Positions 10,361-20,107 of a stretch of DNA of 64,000 nucleotides are shown here, in pieces. Each line of letters starts with the position of its first letter. Position 1 is the first letter of the stretch. Under the pieces are notes generated by a model that made no database searches, was not told where the DNA came from, and saw only the letters and a program-made list of their open reading frames with translations. The stretch is from Euborellia annulipes (taxonomy: Eukaryota; Arthropoda; Insecta; Dermaptera; Anisolabididae): positions 43,270 through 107,269 of the forward strand of contig JAKCPI010026517.1 of assembly GCA_023213315.1 (NCBI GenBank), written 5' to 3'. A program made the position numbers and the translations under genes.

Positions 10361-10550
10361 CCAAAGTATTTGATTATGATTAGTCACTATTCAAACAAAG
10401 CACGGCCTGATAAACAATGTGAATTAAATGTCTGATTGTATGAATTTATTTAACAGTAAATTTGATTGGCATTGATTATGCTGACTAAAAATAAAAATCA
10501 GCAAAATAATTACGCAGAATATCTGCGATATATGAAGATCGCTATACAGT

Positions 10551-10582
10551 ATATTCGCCAATTAAAGCTTATTGGCGAATAT
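10551..10582. repeat. Strong hairpin in intergenic space
   Basis: A perfect 12-bp inverted repeat (ATATTCGCCAAT and ATTGGCGAATAT) encloses an 8-base loop. A second, smaller stem (CGCAGA/TCTGCG) lies at 10,513-10,527. They sit downstream of the minus-strand AI-2E-type gene and upstream of sodC. No T run follows on either strand, so this may be an mRNA-end stabiliser or a protein site rather than an intrinsic terminator. Confidence 0.5.
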
Positions 10583-10628
10583 ACGGTTGACTCCATATTG
10601 AAATTTTAATTGTCACTTCCTGTATTTG

Positions 10629-11749
10629 GCTAAGGTTTTGTTGGCTGATCATCATCAATGTCATAGGCCATTGTGGCATCTGGCATTAGGATTTCTTGGC
10701 CCAGTGGTTTCATGTAACCACTCACGCCAAATGGCCAAGAGAATTGCAAGAATGACAGGGCCAATAAACAGTCCAACCAGTCCAAAGCTTGCTAATCCAC
10801 CAAGTACACCAAACATGATCAACAAGAACGGAATCTTGGTTGCACCTGAAATAACCAAAGGTCGAATCACATTATCAGCAGTACTAACAATACAAACACC
10901 CCAAGCCATTACACCAATTGCTTCCATAGTTTGACCTTGTGAAAACAGCCATAATGAAACTGCACCATAAGCAACAGGAGGGCCAAATGGAATCAATGCC
11001 ATCAAGAAAGTCACAATGGTGAGTACCATTGGATTTGGAACACCCGCAACAAAATAACTCACACCAGCAAGAAATGCTTGAGCAACTGCAGTTAAACCAA
11101 CACCATAAACCACAGCACGAGTCGTTTCAGAAATGGTGTCAAGATAGTGGTGAATACGTGGGCCAATTAACATCTGTAAGGCTTTACTGACTTGCTCCAA
11201 AATGGTTTGACCATCTCGATAGAAGAAGAATAAAGACATGATTGCAAAACCCAACTTAACCAGATTTTTGGTAATTTCGTTCAAGACGAATTTACCATAG
11301 TTCATATGGCCTTGAATCCACAGACCAATGGTTTGCGAAAGGCTGGTAGGATCAGCATTAATTTCACGTACAGTACGGCTGACTTCTTTGCCAATGATGG
11401 GGAGTTCACGGATAAAGTCTGGAACAGTCAAATGACCTGAAGATAATTGGCGTTGTAGGTCGAAATAAAGATTTCGCCCTTCATGTTGTAAAATAAAGAT
11501 GGCAAAAGTCAGTGGAATTCCAACCACCAAAACCACCAGTGTAATCATGAGTGATGCACTGAGGGTTGGTCGATTCGAACCAAACATTCTTAAGATGCGT
11601 TTGTACATTGGCCAAGTCATATAGGCGATAATACATGCCCATAACACAGGTACAATGAAGTATTTGAGAATATCGTAACCCAAAAAAATAAGGATAAACA
11701 ATAATCCAAACAATAAGATACGTTGTAAGTTCGAAGTGAATTCTTGCAC
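10629..11749 (-). CDS. AI-2E family transporter (PerM/YdiK-like)
   Basis: This integral membrane protein of about 370 residues has paired N-terminal TM helices (residues 12-45), a third at 65-90, a soluble insert, and C-terminal helices from about 165. The family motif near residue 240-262 reads PNPMVLTIVTFLMALIPFGPPVAYG, and GLVGLFIGPVILAILLAIW follows near the end. As read, the frame stops at 10,661 after an odd tail (RNPNARCHNGL). A one-base change there would restore an acidic ending DIDDDQPTKP and a stop at about 10,629, which I think is the true end. The family exports varied substrates, so AI-2 transport is not implied. Confidence 0.85.
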
Positions 11750-11850
11750 TAATTACTCTAAAAATTGTGAGTGATTGACTCAATATTAACTGAAAAATAA
11801 AAGTGTGGCAAATTTTAAGCACAATTTATTTGATCTTTATTGAATTGGTT

Positions 11851-12494
11851 TTAGAACCAATCGCTTGGATCGTCTATTAAAGCATCAAGTAAGGGTTGCC
11901 ATTGTTCTTGAATGGTTAAAAAGTTCTTTTGCGTTTTATCAAAAACGTTTAGACCTTGCATCGCTAATTGGCTATAGGCAGTACGTTCAGATATCCATGC
12001 AACGGGTTTTTGTTCGATTTTATCAAAGAATTGCTGAATATCTTTCGAGCTTGAGCTGTTGGCTTTCATTCGATTGGCAACCAGATATACAGAAACTTTG
12101 CCTTTACGGATTTTTTAATGTCTTGGATGTGTTTAAGGAAACGTCGGGTACTGTCGATATCAAAAAATGAGGGTTGTAGCGGAGTGACTACAGCATGGCA
12201 TTCACTAATCAATTGCTCAGCATGTTCACCAGTTAAAGCACCTGGTGCATCAATCACTAAATAATCTAAGTTTTTAGGTGCATCTCCAATTGATTTTTCA
12301 TGACGCCAATCCAGACTTTGAATTGTTGCTGCAGTGTCAGGACGTTGCTTTAACCATTGCAGTGCAGATTTTTGTCCATCTGCATCAGCCAAGGCCACTT
12401 TATAGCCTTTTTGTGCAAGCGCCGTCGCTAATGTTATTGCTGTAATCGTTTTCCCACAACCGCCTTTTAAATTTGCAACAAGTATTGTTTTCAT
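11851..12494 (-). CDS. Orphan ParA/MinD-type ATPase, one frameshift
   Basis: Residues 9-17 form the deviant Walker A (LKGGCGKTI) of the ParA superfamily; DYLVIDAPGA is the Walker B/switch region. The first 130 residues are in frame from ATG 12,494; the frame changes near 12,110 and the remainder (LVANRMKANSSSS.. to DDPSDWF) ends at 11,851. Length of about 214 residues matches chromosomal orphan ParA proteins. No parB or par site is adjacent, so plasmid partition is unlikely. Its cargo is unknown. It lies between the AI-2E transporter, on the same strand, and a divergent nuclease-like gene. Confidence 0.85.
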
Positions 12495-12623
12495 GATTGA
12501 TCAATTAAGTCTGTAAGCTAACCTTCACCTTACTTTAGCATTAATTTTTAGCATATAGGTTATACATGACAAAACTTTAGTAGTTGTTTACATTGTGCAA
12601 GATATCGAGTTAAAGGAAAAAGC

Positions 12624-13092
12624 ATGTCCATCTGGATGGCGATGTTAATTGGTGCATGTATTGGCATCGTTTTAACCACAATCGTGTTATCAAGTACGCG
12701 TAATGGCAAAATCAAAGCAGAGTATGAGCAGTATATTGCTGAGTTGGAATTAGAGCATCAGCAGGCTTTAGCAAGCGCACAAAAAGCGTAGTGTAAATAC
12801 CAGTCGTGCTGTGCTGAAAGGCAAAATGGCGGAACAACTTGCACCAATCATGCCTGAGTTTCGTTATTTACCCAGTGATGCCAAGTTTTTAGGTGATCCT
12901 ATTGATTATGTCGTGTTTGATGGCTATACCGATTTTCGAGATGGTGAAGGTTTGGCTGAAGATATTGAAGTGGTGTTGATTGATATTAAGAGTGGTGGGG
13001 CACGTTTGACCAAAGGGCAACAAGCGATTGCCCAAGCAATTCAAGACGGACGAGTCCGCTTTGAAACGATTCGGATTGATTTTGAAGATTAG
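12624..13092 (+). CDS. Holliday junction resolvase-related membrane-anchored protein, one frameshift
   Basis: ATG 12,624 follows an AAAGGA ribosome site. The protein opens with a TM helix (about residues 4-22), then a charged helical linker; the frame shifts near 12,787. The second part has the Endonuc_Holl-type domain: VNTSRAVLKGKMAEQLAP, then GDPIDYVVFDGYTD and VVLIDIKSGGARLTKGQ, with D..D..K residues of a PD-(D/E)xK-like nuclease core. About 155 residues in total. Members are called Holliday-junction-resolvase-related by sequence; I know of no assay. The gene is divergent from parA-like 11,851-12,494. Confidence 0.75.
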
Positions 13093-13119
13093 AAGGTTAA
13101 AGTGTGGTTGCATCGAGTG

Positions 13120-13515
13120 TGTAGATTTTTAATTAAATCAATTGTATGGAAAATAAATTATTTGAATATAAAAGGCTTGCAATGCCACATTTTACATTCA
13201 AAGTTTAAATACCTTTGCGTAGGCGATGCCTCACTTTTCGTAGTCGGATGCCAAACCTTGCGCTGCAAACAAAGCTGTGCTTTGTTTTTGCTCATGTTTG
13301 GCGAGGGGTACATCCTGTACCCCCGCCCAACGGCGACATTCATGTCGCCCCGCGGGGTAGAATAACCATCTAGGATTCAAAAACACAAAAACTTATTCAT
13401 AGCCAAAAACTTCTAAAAGTTCATACAAAAACATAAGCTTCATTGATGATCAATGACTTGATGGAAATCACTTGTATGAACTAATTGAGGTGGTTTGACT
13501 ATATCAAATTTTCTA
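13120..13515 (-). repeat. Dispersed repeat, copy 2 (inverted relative to 757-1112)
   Basis: Read on the minus strand this matches copy 1 nearly end to end. It is about 40 bases longer in the middle, where GC-rich palindromes lie: GGCGACATTCATGTCGCC (13,331-13,348 on plus), a GGGGTACATCCTGTACCCC-type stem nearby, and an AAACAAAGCTGTGCTTTGTTT-type stem (about 13,267-13,287). Copies 1 and 2 point toward each other and enclose about 12 kb. This explains the gap between the nuclease-like gene and the methyltransferase. Confidence 0.75.
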
Positions 13516-13548
13516 TTAAATTTATCTATTCTATTCAATGGCGCAAGC

Positions 13549-14176
13549 TTAGAGCTTGTGTGCTCTGGCCATAAACATACGCCGTCCAATTTTTGGCAGA
13601 TCCTCAGCATCAAAATAATATTTTTCAGAAAACTTAAAATTGGCGTTTAAAAGTTCAAGTTCGATATTACGGTTTAAGTGACATCCATCAGCAATAACTT
13701 TTTGTATAGGCGTTAAAAGATCTTGCAGTTTTTTTAAGGTGTTATTGTCATGATATTGAACGTGTTCAATTAGATGCAGTGTCCCTTGAGGTTTTAAAAC
13801 GCGATAAATTTCTTGAATGGCTTTGTCTAAATTGGCAATGCTACACATGGTCCATGTACTGACGATATTTTCGACTGAATGATCTGCAAAAGGCAGCTTT
13901 TCTGCGCTGGCTTGAATGTGTTGTACATGAAAAGGTGCATCAAATACCCGTTTTTGAGCAAGTTGATAGACATCTCGGTTTGGCTCAAGCGCATAAACTT
14001 GATCAACCTCTTGGTAAAATGGCAGGTTTAAACCTGTGCCAAAACCAATTTCTAAGACTTCACCTCGAACTTTTCCAAGTAATTCTGCACGTCCATCCAT
14101 CATGCTTGGTGTTTGCATCACTTGATTGAGCAAATGCGGGGAAAATACGTTGTTGATAAAATTTATAAATCATCAT
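13549..14176 (-). CDS. Class I SAM-dependent methyltransferase, frameshift near start
   Basis: The main frame contains motif I EVLEIGFGTGLNLPFY, the acidic end of strand 2 (VYALEPNRD) and the motif region SVENIVSTWTMCSIANLDKAIQEIYRVLKPQGTLHLIEHV, typical of the Methyltransf_11 group. As read it opens at 14,133, but a frame just upstream encodes MIYKFYQQRIFP, the usual start of these proteins; one extra C near 14,137 separates them. The true start is therefore about 14,176, giving about 208 residues. Substrate is unknown. It adjoins repeat copy 2. Confidence 0.85.
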
Positions 14177-14357
14177 TGTATGCAATTATAGGAATATAAG
14201 CTAAATTCTAACCAAAGCCTGCTTTGAATATAAGACAAAAATAGGACGAAATCTCTGTATTTTGTTACCGAAACTCGATTTTTTATTTTAAGTTTTTATA
14301 TTAATACTAGGATTATAGATTTTGTACAATTTTTAAGTGTGGTTTGAGGAGCATGAT

Positions 14358-14960
14358 ATGAGTAAAAAGTTAATCTGTGCAGCGTTGATGGCACTGAGTG
14401 CTTTTCAGGTCTATGCCTTTCAATCTACTGATTCTTCTAAAGTTTCAAAAGCCAACCCAGCATTTAATATTGCCAATGGTTTAGCACCAATCGATCAACA
14501 TCAGAAGATTTCTGTTTTGGAACCTTTTCATGGGGAGTTTCGGATCCTCGGTTCAAAAGAATATAAGGATGATGAGCAAGCAAAATTTTCTCCAATTGAT
14601 TATGCAGTAACTCGTGGTTTATTTACTGAGCCTGAAATTGCCCGCCAGATTTCGATCAATCAATATGATCGTTTCTTAAATTGGAAAATGGCTCGACCAC
14701 CAATTCCTGCTCAATTGGCAACTCAATTGGTCAGTAATATGCATATTATTCCTGCTAATCCTGAAATTGCTCAACAAATCAAACAGGTAAAGCGTGGCGA
14801 TTTAGTTCGTTTAACTGGTGATTTGGTTCAAGTGAATGATAAAGATTTGGTGTGGAAATCTGCTTTGGATTGGAATGGTGTCGGTGATGGGGCGTGTAAA
14901 CTGATTCGGGTAAATTCTATTCAGTGGTTGGAAAAAGCAAAATATCTAAATTCAAATTGA
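14358..14960 (+). CDS. Secreted protein of unknown function
   Basis: I place the start at ATG 14,358 (MSKKLICAALMALSAFQVYA), with GAGGA about 8 bases upstream; the longer frame from 14,337 lacks a better site. The first 20 residues are a Sec signal peptide. The mature ~180 residues include FSPIDYAVTRGLFTEPEIARQI and end with GDLVRLTGDLVQVNDKDLVWKSALDWNGVGDGACKLIRVNSIQWL, a compact beta-rich part that looks OB-like, though I do not recognise a family. It is followed by the chagasin-like lipoprotein on the same strand. Confidence 0.75.
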   Translation: MSKKLICAALMALSAFQVYAFQSTDSSKVSKANPAFNIANGLAPIDQHQKISVLEPFHGEFRILGSKEYKDDEQAKFSPIDYAVTRGLFTEPEIARQISINQYDRFLNWKMARPPIPAQLATQLVSNMHIIPANPEIAQQIKQVKRGDLVRLTGDLVQVNDKDLVWKSALDWNGVGDGACKLIRVNSIQWLEKAKYLNSN

Positions 14961-15028
14961 GCCACATCAGAGAAGATGATAAGGTTTGCTATAATTTTAG
15001 CCAGTTTGAATCATAAAGAGTGTGATAA

Positions 15029-15436
15029 ATGAAAGGTTTAGTGGGTTTTACTTTGTTGGTTTGCAGTTTGGGCTTAGTCGCTTGTCAAAGTTCAAGTCCT
15101 ACAGTGGAAGGTAAAACACATGAGTATACATTGAAACAAAAGTGCCCAACTTTGATGGATATGAAAGTAGGTGAAGTGCTTGTATTCAATGCACCTGAAA
15201 ATCCAAGCACAGGTTATCAATGGCAGTTATTACAACCACTTAAAATATTTAAAACAGAAGAAACCTATTTGCAAAATGATAATGAAGAGGGAGCAGTGGG
15301 TGTCGGTGGTACCAAGACTTTCCGTTTTAAAGCTGAAAAACCAGGACAAGATTATATTGAATTGGTGCATGTTCGTTCATGGGAATCTTCAAAACAACCT
15401 GATCAACAATGGCGTTGTCGTATTCGGGTTTCTTAG
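15029..15436 (+). CDS. Chagasin-type (I42) protease inhibitor lipoprotein
   Basis: The signal peptide MKGLVGFTLLVCSLGLVAC ends in a lipobox (LVAC), so Cys19 is probably lipidated. The mature domain has the three loops of the chagasin/I42 fold: NPSTGYQW (loop with the key T/G), GVGGTKTFRF, and VRSWE. Chagasin-like proteins inhibit papain-type cysteine proteases; bacterial members are periplasmic with unknown targets. Length of 135 residues is normal. It lies 68 bases after the secreted protein gene, possibly co-transcribed, and is closed by a strong hairpin. Confidence 0.85.
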   Translation: MKGLVGFTLLVCSLGLVACQSSSPTVEGKTHEYTLKQKCPTLMDMKVGEVLVFNAPENPSTGYQWQLLQPLKIFKTEETYLQNDNEEGAVGVGGTKTFRFKAEKPGQDYIELVHVRSWESSKQPDQQWRCRIRVS

Positions 15437-15477
15437 GATTTCACTTTAATTGTACTGGTTCAAACATGATCAGCGTT

Positions 15478-15514
15478 TCTTCTCTTGTGCCATTTGATCT
15501 GGCACAAGAGAAGA
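15478..15514. terminator. Bidirectional terminator hairpin
   Basis: A perfect 14-bp stem (15,478-15,491 with 15,501-15,514) and a 9-base loop lie between convergent genes: the chagasin-like lipoprotein and the lipoprotein ending at 15,531. The flanks are moderately T/A rich. Confidence 0.7.
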
Positions 15515-15530
15515 TTAAAGCATTAGTTGT

Positions 15531-16087
15531 TTATTGCTTATCGGTCAATTGTTTCCAATGATCAAGTTGATCTTTGGCTGTGAACATACCCCCCATACCT
15601 TTTACATCATCAGCTGAATTTTTAGATTGACCATCTTTAGACAGTTTATTCTCGTCATAGACTTTGGCTTGATTTTCCCAAAATTGATAAATTAAACCTT
15701 GAATATAGCGACCTTGTTCAGTTTTTAGATCCAGTTGTTTAAGCATATTCAGCGCAGATTCAATGCTATCACGTTTGAGTTGCTGATCTATTTCGTAGGT
15801 CAGCGTATCTTCAACTGCGTTTTTTAAGGTCAGCTTCTAAAGCATTATTATTTTCGGTAAATTTCTGATCATATTCTTCAAGTAATGCGATATCGTGAGC
15901 ATCATCTGGTGTACTTGGAAAGCTTTTTAATCGGTTTGGTTTTCAATTGATCCATGATCTCTTGAGAGGCATCTTTCGGTTCAGATGAATTGTTTTGCTG
16001 TGGGCTATCTTTAGGAGAACATGCTGCCATGAAAACGACGGATGTAAGTAAACCTGAAAGGAGTAAAGGGCGAAGTATTAAATTCAT
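15531..16087 (-). CDS. Lipoprotein of unknown function, frameshifted
   Basis: ATG 16,087 begins MNLILRPLLLSGLLTSVVFMAAC, with lipobox MAAC; a TGAGGA sequence lies about 10 bases upstream. The frame breaks near 15,925 and again near 15,830; the joined mature protein is hydrophilic and helical (DDAHDIALLEEYDQKF, then LDLKTEQGRYIQGLIYQFWENQAKVYDE). Total about 185 residues. I do not recognise the family. It is next to a methyltransferase gene on the same strand, 30 bases apart. Confidence 0.65.
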
Positions 16088-16116
16088 GATAAACATTCCT
16101 CATTAAAGCGTTTCGA

Positions 16117-16893
16117 TTAGCGCAGTTTCCTAAAGTTATAAACATAGGTGACATAAGGGAAGTCTATTTCATCTTGCGCATGTTTACCCGTATATTCCAA
16201 GACAATATGTTCGAATTTGTGTTTCAGCTTGAGTTGCTGTTGTTCTGACATCGCTGCAATAAAACTGGTGGATAATAAGCGTTTGCTGACCACGTTTTCC
16301 ACGGTTCCAGTTTGTACTTGTGAAAAGACTTTGGCTGTTTCAAGCTGGAATAAAAATTGATTTTCAAACGCCAATTTCCATTGCCCACTATGGTAACGTG
16401 GTGTGTCTCCTTCGATCGTCGCGAGCAGATCTGCCAATGCTTTAACCCAGTCTATCGTCTCATCGCGCTGGTTCCAGATCAAACCAAGGTGACCCTCAGG
16501 TTTTAAAATGTGGTGAATTTCATTCAAGGTTTCAATATTGGCAAACCAGTGAAATGACTGCGCGCACAAAACAGCATCAATACTTTCAGATTCTAACGGA
16601 ATTTGATCACTCTTTGCTTGAAGCGTTTGTACATCAGGATGTACTATTTTCAATTGTTCCAACATTTCTGTGACGGGCTCGACAGCAATAATATTGGGCG
16701 TTGCTTGTTTGAGGTAAGGGAGAAATTTTCCAGTACCTGCACCTAAGTCAACAACGCTTGAATCTGGGCCTAGGGCTAAATCTTCTTTTAACCATTTGAC
16801 CACGTCTTGTGGATAATTGGGTCTGACTTGTTGATAAAGTTCAGCAGCAGTACTGAAGCCTTTTTGAGCAGCAGGATGTAGGGAATGTGTCAT
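16117..16893 (-). CDS. Class I SAM-dependent methyltransferase (YafE/UbiE-like)
   Basis: This intact gene encodes 258 residues. Motif I is VVDLGAGTGKFLPYL (residues 43-57), strand 2 ends IIAVEPVTEM, and motif II/III region reads IDAVLCAQSFHWFANIETLNEIHHILKPEGHLGLIWNQRD. The SFHWF segment is typical of small-molecule methyltransferases near YafE and trans-aconitate methyltransferase. The substrate is not evident. It is upstream of, and on the same strand as, the lipoprotein at 15,531-16,087, and divergent from the alpha/beta hydrolase gene. Confidence 0.85.
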   Translation of the reverse strand: MTHSLHPAAQKGFSTAAELYQQVRPNYPQDVVKWLKEDLALGPDSSVVDLGAGTGKFLPYLKQATPNIIAVEPVTEMLEQLKIVHPDVQTLQAKSDQIPLESESIDAVLCAQSFHWFANIETLNEIHHILKPEGHLGLIWNQRDETIDWVKALADLLATIEGDTPRYHSGQWKLAFENQFLFQLETAKVFSQVQTGTVENVVSKRLLSTSFIAAMSEQQQLKLKHKFEHIVLEYTGKHAQDEIDFPYVTYVYNFRKLR

Positions 16894-17009
16894 ATTTTGC
16901 GCTTTTTTATCTGACTAGACTCTATAAAATATGACACTTGAAGCAATCAATAGGCAAGTGCCTATTTATTTAATTTCAGCCAATGATAGAGCTAGTGCTC
17001 GGTGTGCGA

Positions 17010-18271
17010 ATGGATAAGCAAATAATTTTTGAAGATGATCATATTAGAGCAATCTATTTACAAGGCGATTCTGACACTTTAGTCCTGTCATTTGGTGACT
17101 TGATTTCTAGAGCTAAAGGACTTTCCATCAATGCTGAAAAGTCTTTGATGAAATATAACTATGCCGTGGTCGGGATTATGCCAAAACAGAAGTCTTGGTT
17201 TCCTGCCTCAAGCATGGCTGCATTGTTAGAGCACTTAGATCCCATTTTAAAACAATTTAAAAATATCGTGGGTTATGGCGGTTCGATGGGTGGCTATGCG
17301 GCAATCAAATATGCCAAAGCTTTAAAAATGAATCGTGTTGTTGCCATGGTTCCGCAATATTCTATCGACCCTTTAGAGGTTGAGGACAAGCGTTATACAG
17401 ATTTCTATGATGCTGAATTAAATGCGGATATGCGTATTCAGGCACAAGACATCGTTGCAGACTGTGAATATATCATTGTTTATGATCCTTATTTTGAAAA
17501 TGATAAAGAACATTATTTAAAAATTAAGCCATTGATCCCTCAATTGCATACGTTACATTTACCGTATACTGGTCATGATGCGATTGCAGTTTTAGCCAAC
17601 TCTGCGCTACTACATGATTTTATTGAACGTGAATACGATCAAACTTATTTTTATAAGCAGATTCGTGAAGTAAAGAAAAACAGCAAATTTTATTATCGTA
17701 GTGTGATTGCTCACTTATTGGGGACACATAACGAAGCTTTGGGTAAAATTCTAAAAGGTACAGATATTCAACTGGATAGTACTTTCTTTGATGCCAGTTT
17801 AAAGCAGACCATTACGCGTATTTTATTGACCAATAAGCGAGTGGATGAGCAAGATTTGCAGAAACTGGGTATTCAAGTCAATTTTGCTTTTGAAGATAAA
17901 ACGCAGCTACAAGACAGTTTTGGCAATATTTTAGTATTTAACGTGATCACGCAAAAGCTAGAAAGCTATGATCAACAAGTGATTGATGTGAATGGCAAAT
18001 ACATTATTCCATTGCATGTTGAAAACAATGGTTTGGCACAAGTCGAGATCAAAAGCAGACCTATTTGATTTGTATGAATGATCGCCGTGTGACCAAATTA
18101 TTTAAGCAAGATGAAGCGTTATCTTTGGATATGAATCCAATTGTGATTAAAAAAACCACTGACTTTTATGTATTGACCTATAAAAACTTTTATATGAGTT
18201 GCGATATTCAAGGTTTGGTGAGTTTTGATGATGAAAGCTTAAATGAGTTTTGCCACTTTAAGGTTGCTTAA
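17010..18271 (+). CDS. Alpha/beta-hydrolase fold protein, one frameshift
   Basis: From ATG 17,010 (MDKQIIFEDD) the protein reads in one frame for about 350 residues. The nucleophile elbow is GYGGSMGGYAAIKYAK (Ser near residue 89), followed by a candidate acid in IIVYDPYFEND and a candidate catalytic His in LPYTGHDAIAVL. Close to 18,062 the frame breaks and a further 60-odd residues (MNDRRVTKLFKQDEALSLD.. to 18,271) probably belong to it. The C-terminal extension is beta-rich. I cannot assign a substrate; similar proteins are annotated only as alpha/beta hydrolases. The frame also opens at 16,983. Confidence 0.7.
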
Positions 18272-18348
18272 AGTCAGCGGTTGAGCTGAAACACCATTTG
18301 GTGTCTAACGATTTCACATTTGAGCTATTTAAATAGACAGATACGGCT

Positions 18349-18794
18349 TTAGTTACATTGCTTTAAATAGGCGATTGGAAATAAAGCGGTATATTTTTTA
18401 AATTCATTTTGAACGTCTAAATCACTGACTTTATAGACTTCGCTGGAATGTTGATAAACATCAGTCACTGCTGCCAGAGAACCTTCTTCACCGTCTTTAT
18501 AATGATAACGGAAGGTTTTTTGCGTGGCATGGAGCAGTTTTTGCTTCATGGGTGGTTGATGAAGGAAGGTATAATTAAACACACGATTTTCCATTTCCAA
18601 ATAATATCGAGCTTGAATACGACAACCCTCGATTTAATTTAATCAGTTTAAATTCATTTCCCTCAGAACTTCTAAACTCTGCTTCATCCAAGTTATTAAT
18701 CGATTGTAAAACATATGCTTTTGCATAGGCTGGTGAATATAAGCCAAAACCAAGCAGAGCGAGCATAAGTGACGGATAAAGCTGTCCAATTCAT
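18349..18794 (-). CDS. Secreted protein of unknown function, frameshifted
   Basis: The start is probably ATG 18,794 (MNWTALSV), with a break near 18,765, then MLALLGFGLYSPAYAKA gives a signal peptide cleaved after AYA. Another break near 18,635 joins LIKLN to EGCRIQARYYLEMENRVFNY and the C-terminal part ending YLKQCN. About 145 residues; two cysteines could pair. I do not recognise the family. It is convergent with the hydrolase gene; an ACACCATTTGGTGT palindrome (about 18,291-18,304) lies between. Confidence 0.6.
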
Positions 18795-18918
18795 TGTAAG
18801 GTCTTTTTGTTGATTGTTTAACTCACTATAAGGCGTAATCAGGTGTTTTAAAATATAAAAAAGACTCCATACCAGAGGTCTCTATCAACTCATAAGACGT
18901 AGATAAAAGTTATCAAGT

Positions 18919-20024
18919 TTAGAACCTACGATTCGCTCGTTTAAACGTCCCAAAGTCATTAAAACGAACCCCATTTTCTTGCATCACTGGATAGCAGTCT
19001 TGGGCAATGGCTTGACGAATATAAAATGGATCACGTACAACAAAATGGTGAATGGCATGTGTACCAGCAAAGTTAAAACAAAAGGCTTGTAAAGGTTTCA
19101 TCCGCCAATCTGTCCAGACCTGACACACTGCTGAACGATATTGCCATCTTCAACATCGCCATAATAATGCATATTGGAACTGGTAAAATGCAGGCTTAAA
19201 GTGCGTAAAAATTTGGTGCTGCAATGCTTACGGCATAAAACTTTGTGGTTTTGTCTGCAAGTCTCCATAAGCTATTTTTAGGTTGTGCTATGCCTGTGGC
19301 TTTCATTGCCAATTTGGCAGCATTGATCAATAAGAAACCATGCCATAAGGCATAATGAATATGTCCAAAGGGTGCATAACTCGCAGAAAGTTTTGCTTTT
19401 AATTTGAGTTTATCTGGCTTGGGATAAATGCTTCTGCGCATGAATAAAACGCTTGGTGGTTTTCATCATGGTGATAGGGCGTAAATAGATCGCCAGCATA
19501 TTGTCACCAGTCATCAGCAAACGTTTTAAGCCCCATTGATCACCATTGTTAATACCGCGTTCTTCTAAATCTGTTTTGGTACCCGATGATTTGTGATGAT
19601 GTAGATGTACCTCGCGACGTATCCATGGGTTCACGGTACTTGGGCGAAAGGCGTAAACGGCTGCCAACATGGCATCATTGATTTTTTTGTTTTTACGGTA
19701 ATACATTTGGTGAATAAGATCATGCTCTAGTTCATGTAAGAGCGACATCCAAAATGCAGAAAGCGGAATTGCCACATACCAAGGCATTTTCCCACGAGTG
19801 TATTGTGTTATATTGAAAATAATCCCTGTTACAGCTGTTACAAGGATGGCTAGGCCAATTTGGTCTTGGTGCTGAACCAGCCAAGGATGACGTTCGCGTA
19901 ATTGATTTCCAGCTTCCAAAATTGTTTTACGAATTCGGTGGCTACGTTGTTCATCTTCTGGATCAGCAAAAAGTTTAGTTTTGCTTTGTATGGACATTTG
20001 TACATCGGAAAGGGGTAAATTCAT
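18919..20024 (-). CDS. Membrane fatty acid desaturase, frameshifted twice
   Basis: Three segments join into about 367 residues. All three histidine boxes that bind the di-iron centre are present: HELEHDLIHQ and HLHHHKS in the first segment and THAIHHF in the last. Hydrophobic pairs (about residues 55-95) flank the first box. Breaks lie near 19,425 and in 19,130-19,195, where a residue run including the link to the third box is scrambled. The enzyme would introduce a double bond in acyl chains at the inner membrane. It is divergent from a TetR gene, with a palindromic site between, so local repression is likely. Confidence 0.85.
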
Positions 20025-20044
20025 CTCCGGTTTCCTCTATATTT

Positions 20045-20058
20045 TTGTAGTACTACAA
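20045..20058. promoter_or_regulatory. Palindromic operator candidate between desaturase and TetR genes
   Basis: TTGTAGTACTACAA is a perfect 14-bp palindrome, centred in the 60-80-base gap between the divergent desaturase and TetR genes. A second imperfect inverted repeat (AAACCAAC and GTTGGGTTT) lies at about 20,071-20,091. TetR proteins usually bind such palindromes next to their own gene, so this is a likely operator for both promoters. Confidence 0.55.
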
Positions 20059-20107
20059 GGAAGTTTTTTAAAACCAACATTTGTTGGGTTTTATGAGAGA
20101 TTATCTG

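Noticed and set aside
12889..13343. Minus-strand frames of 60-75 codons opposite the nuclease-like gene and in repeat copy 2
   Set aside because: Antisense shadows of a real gene and of the repeat; no protein-like features.
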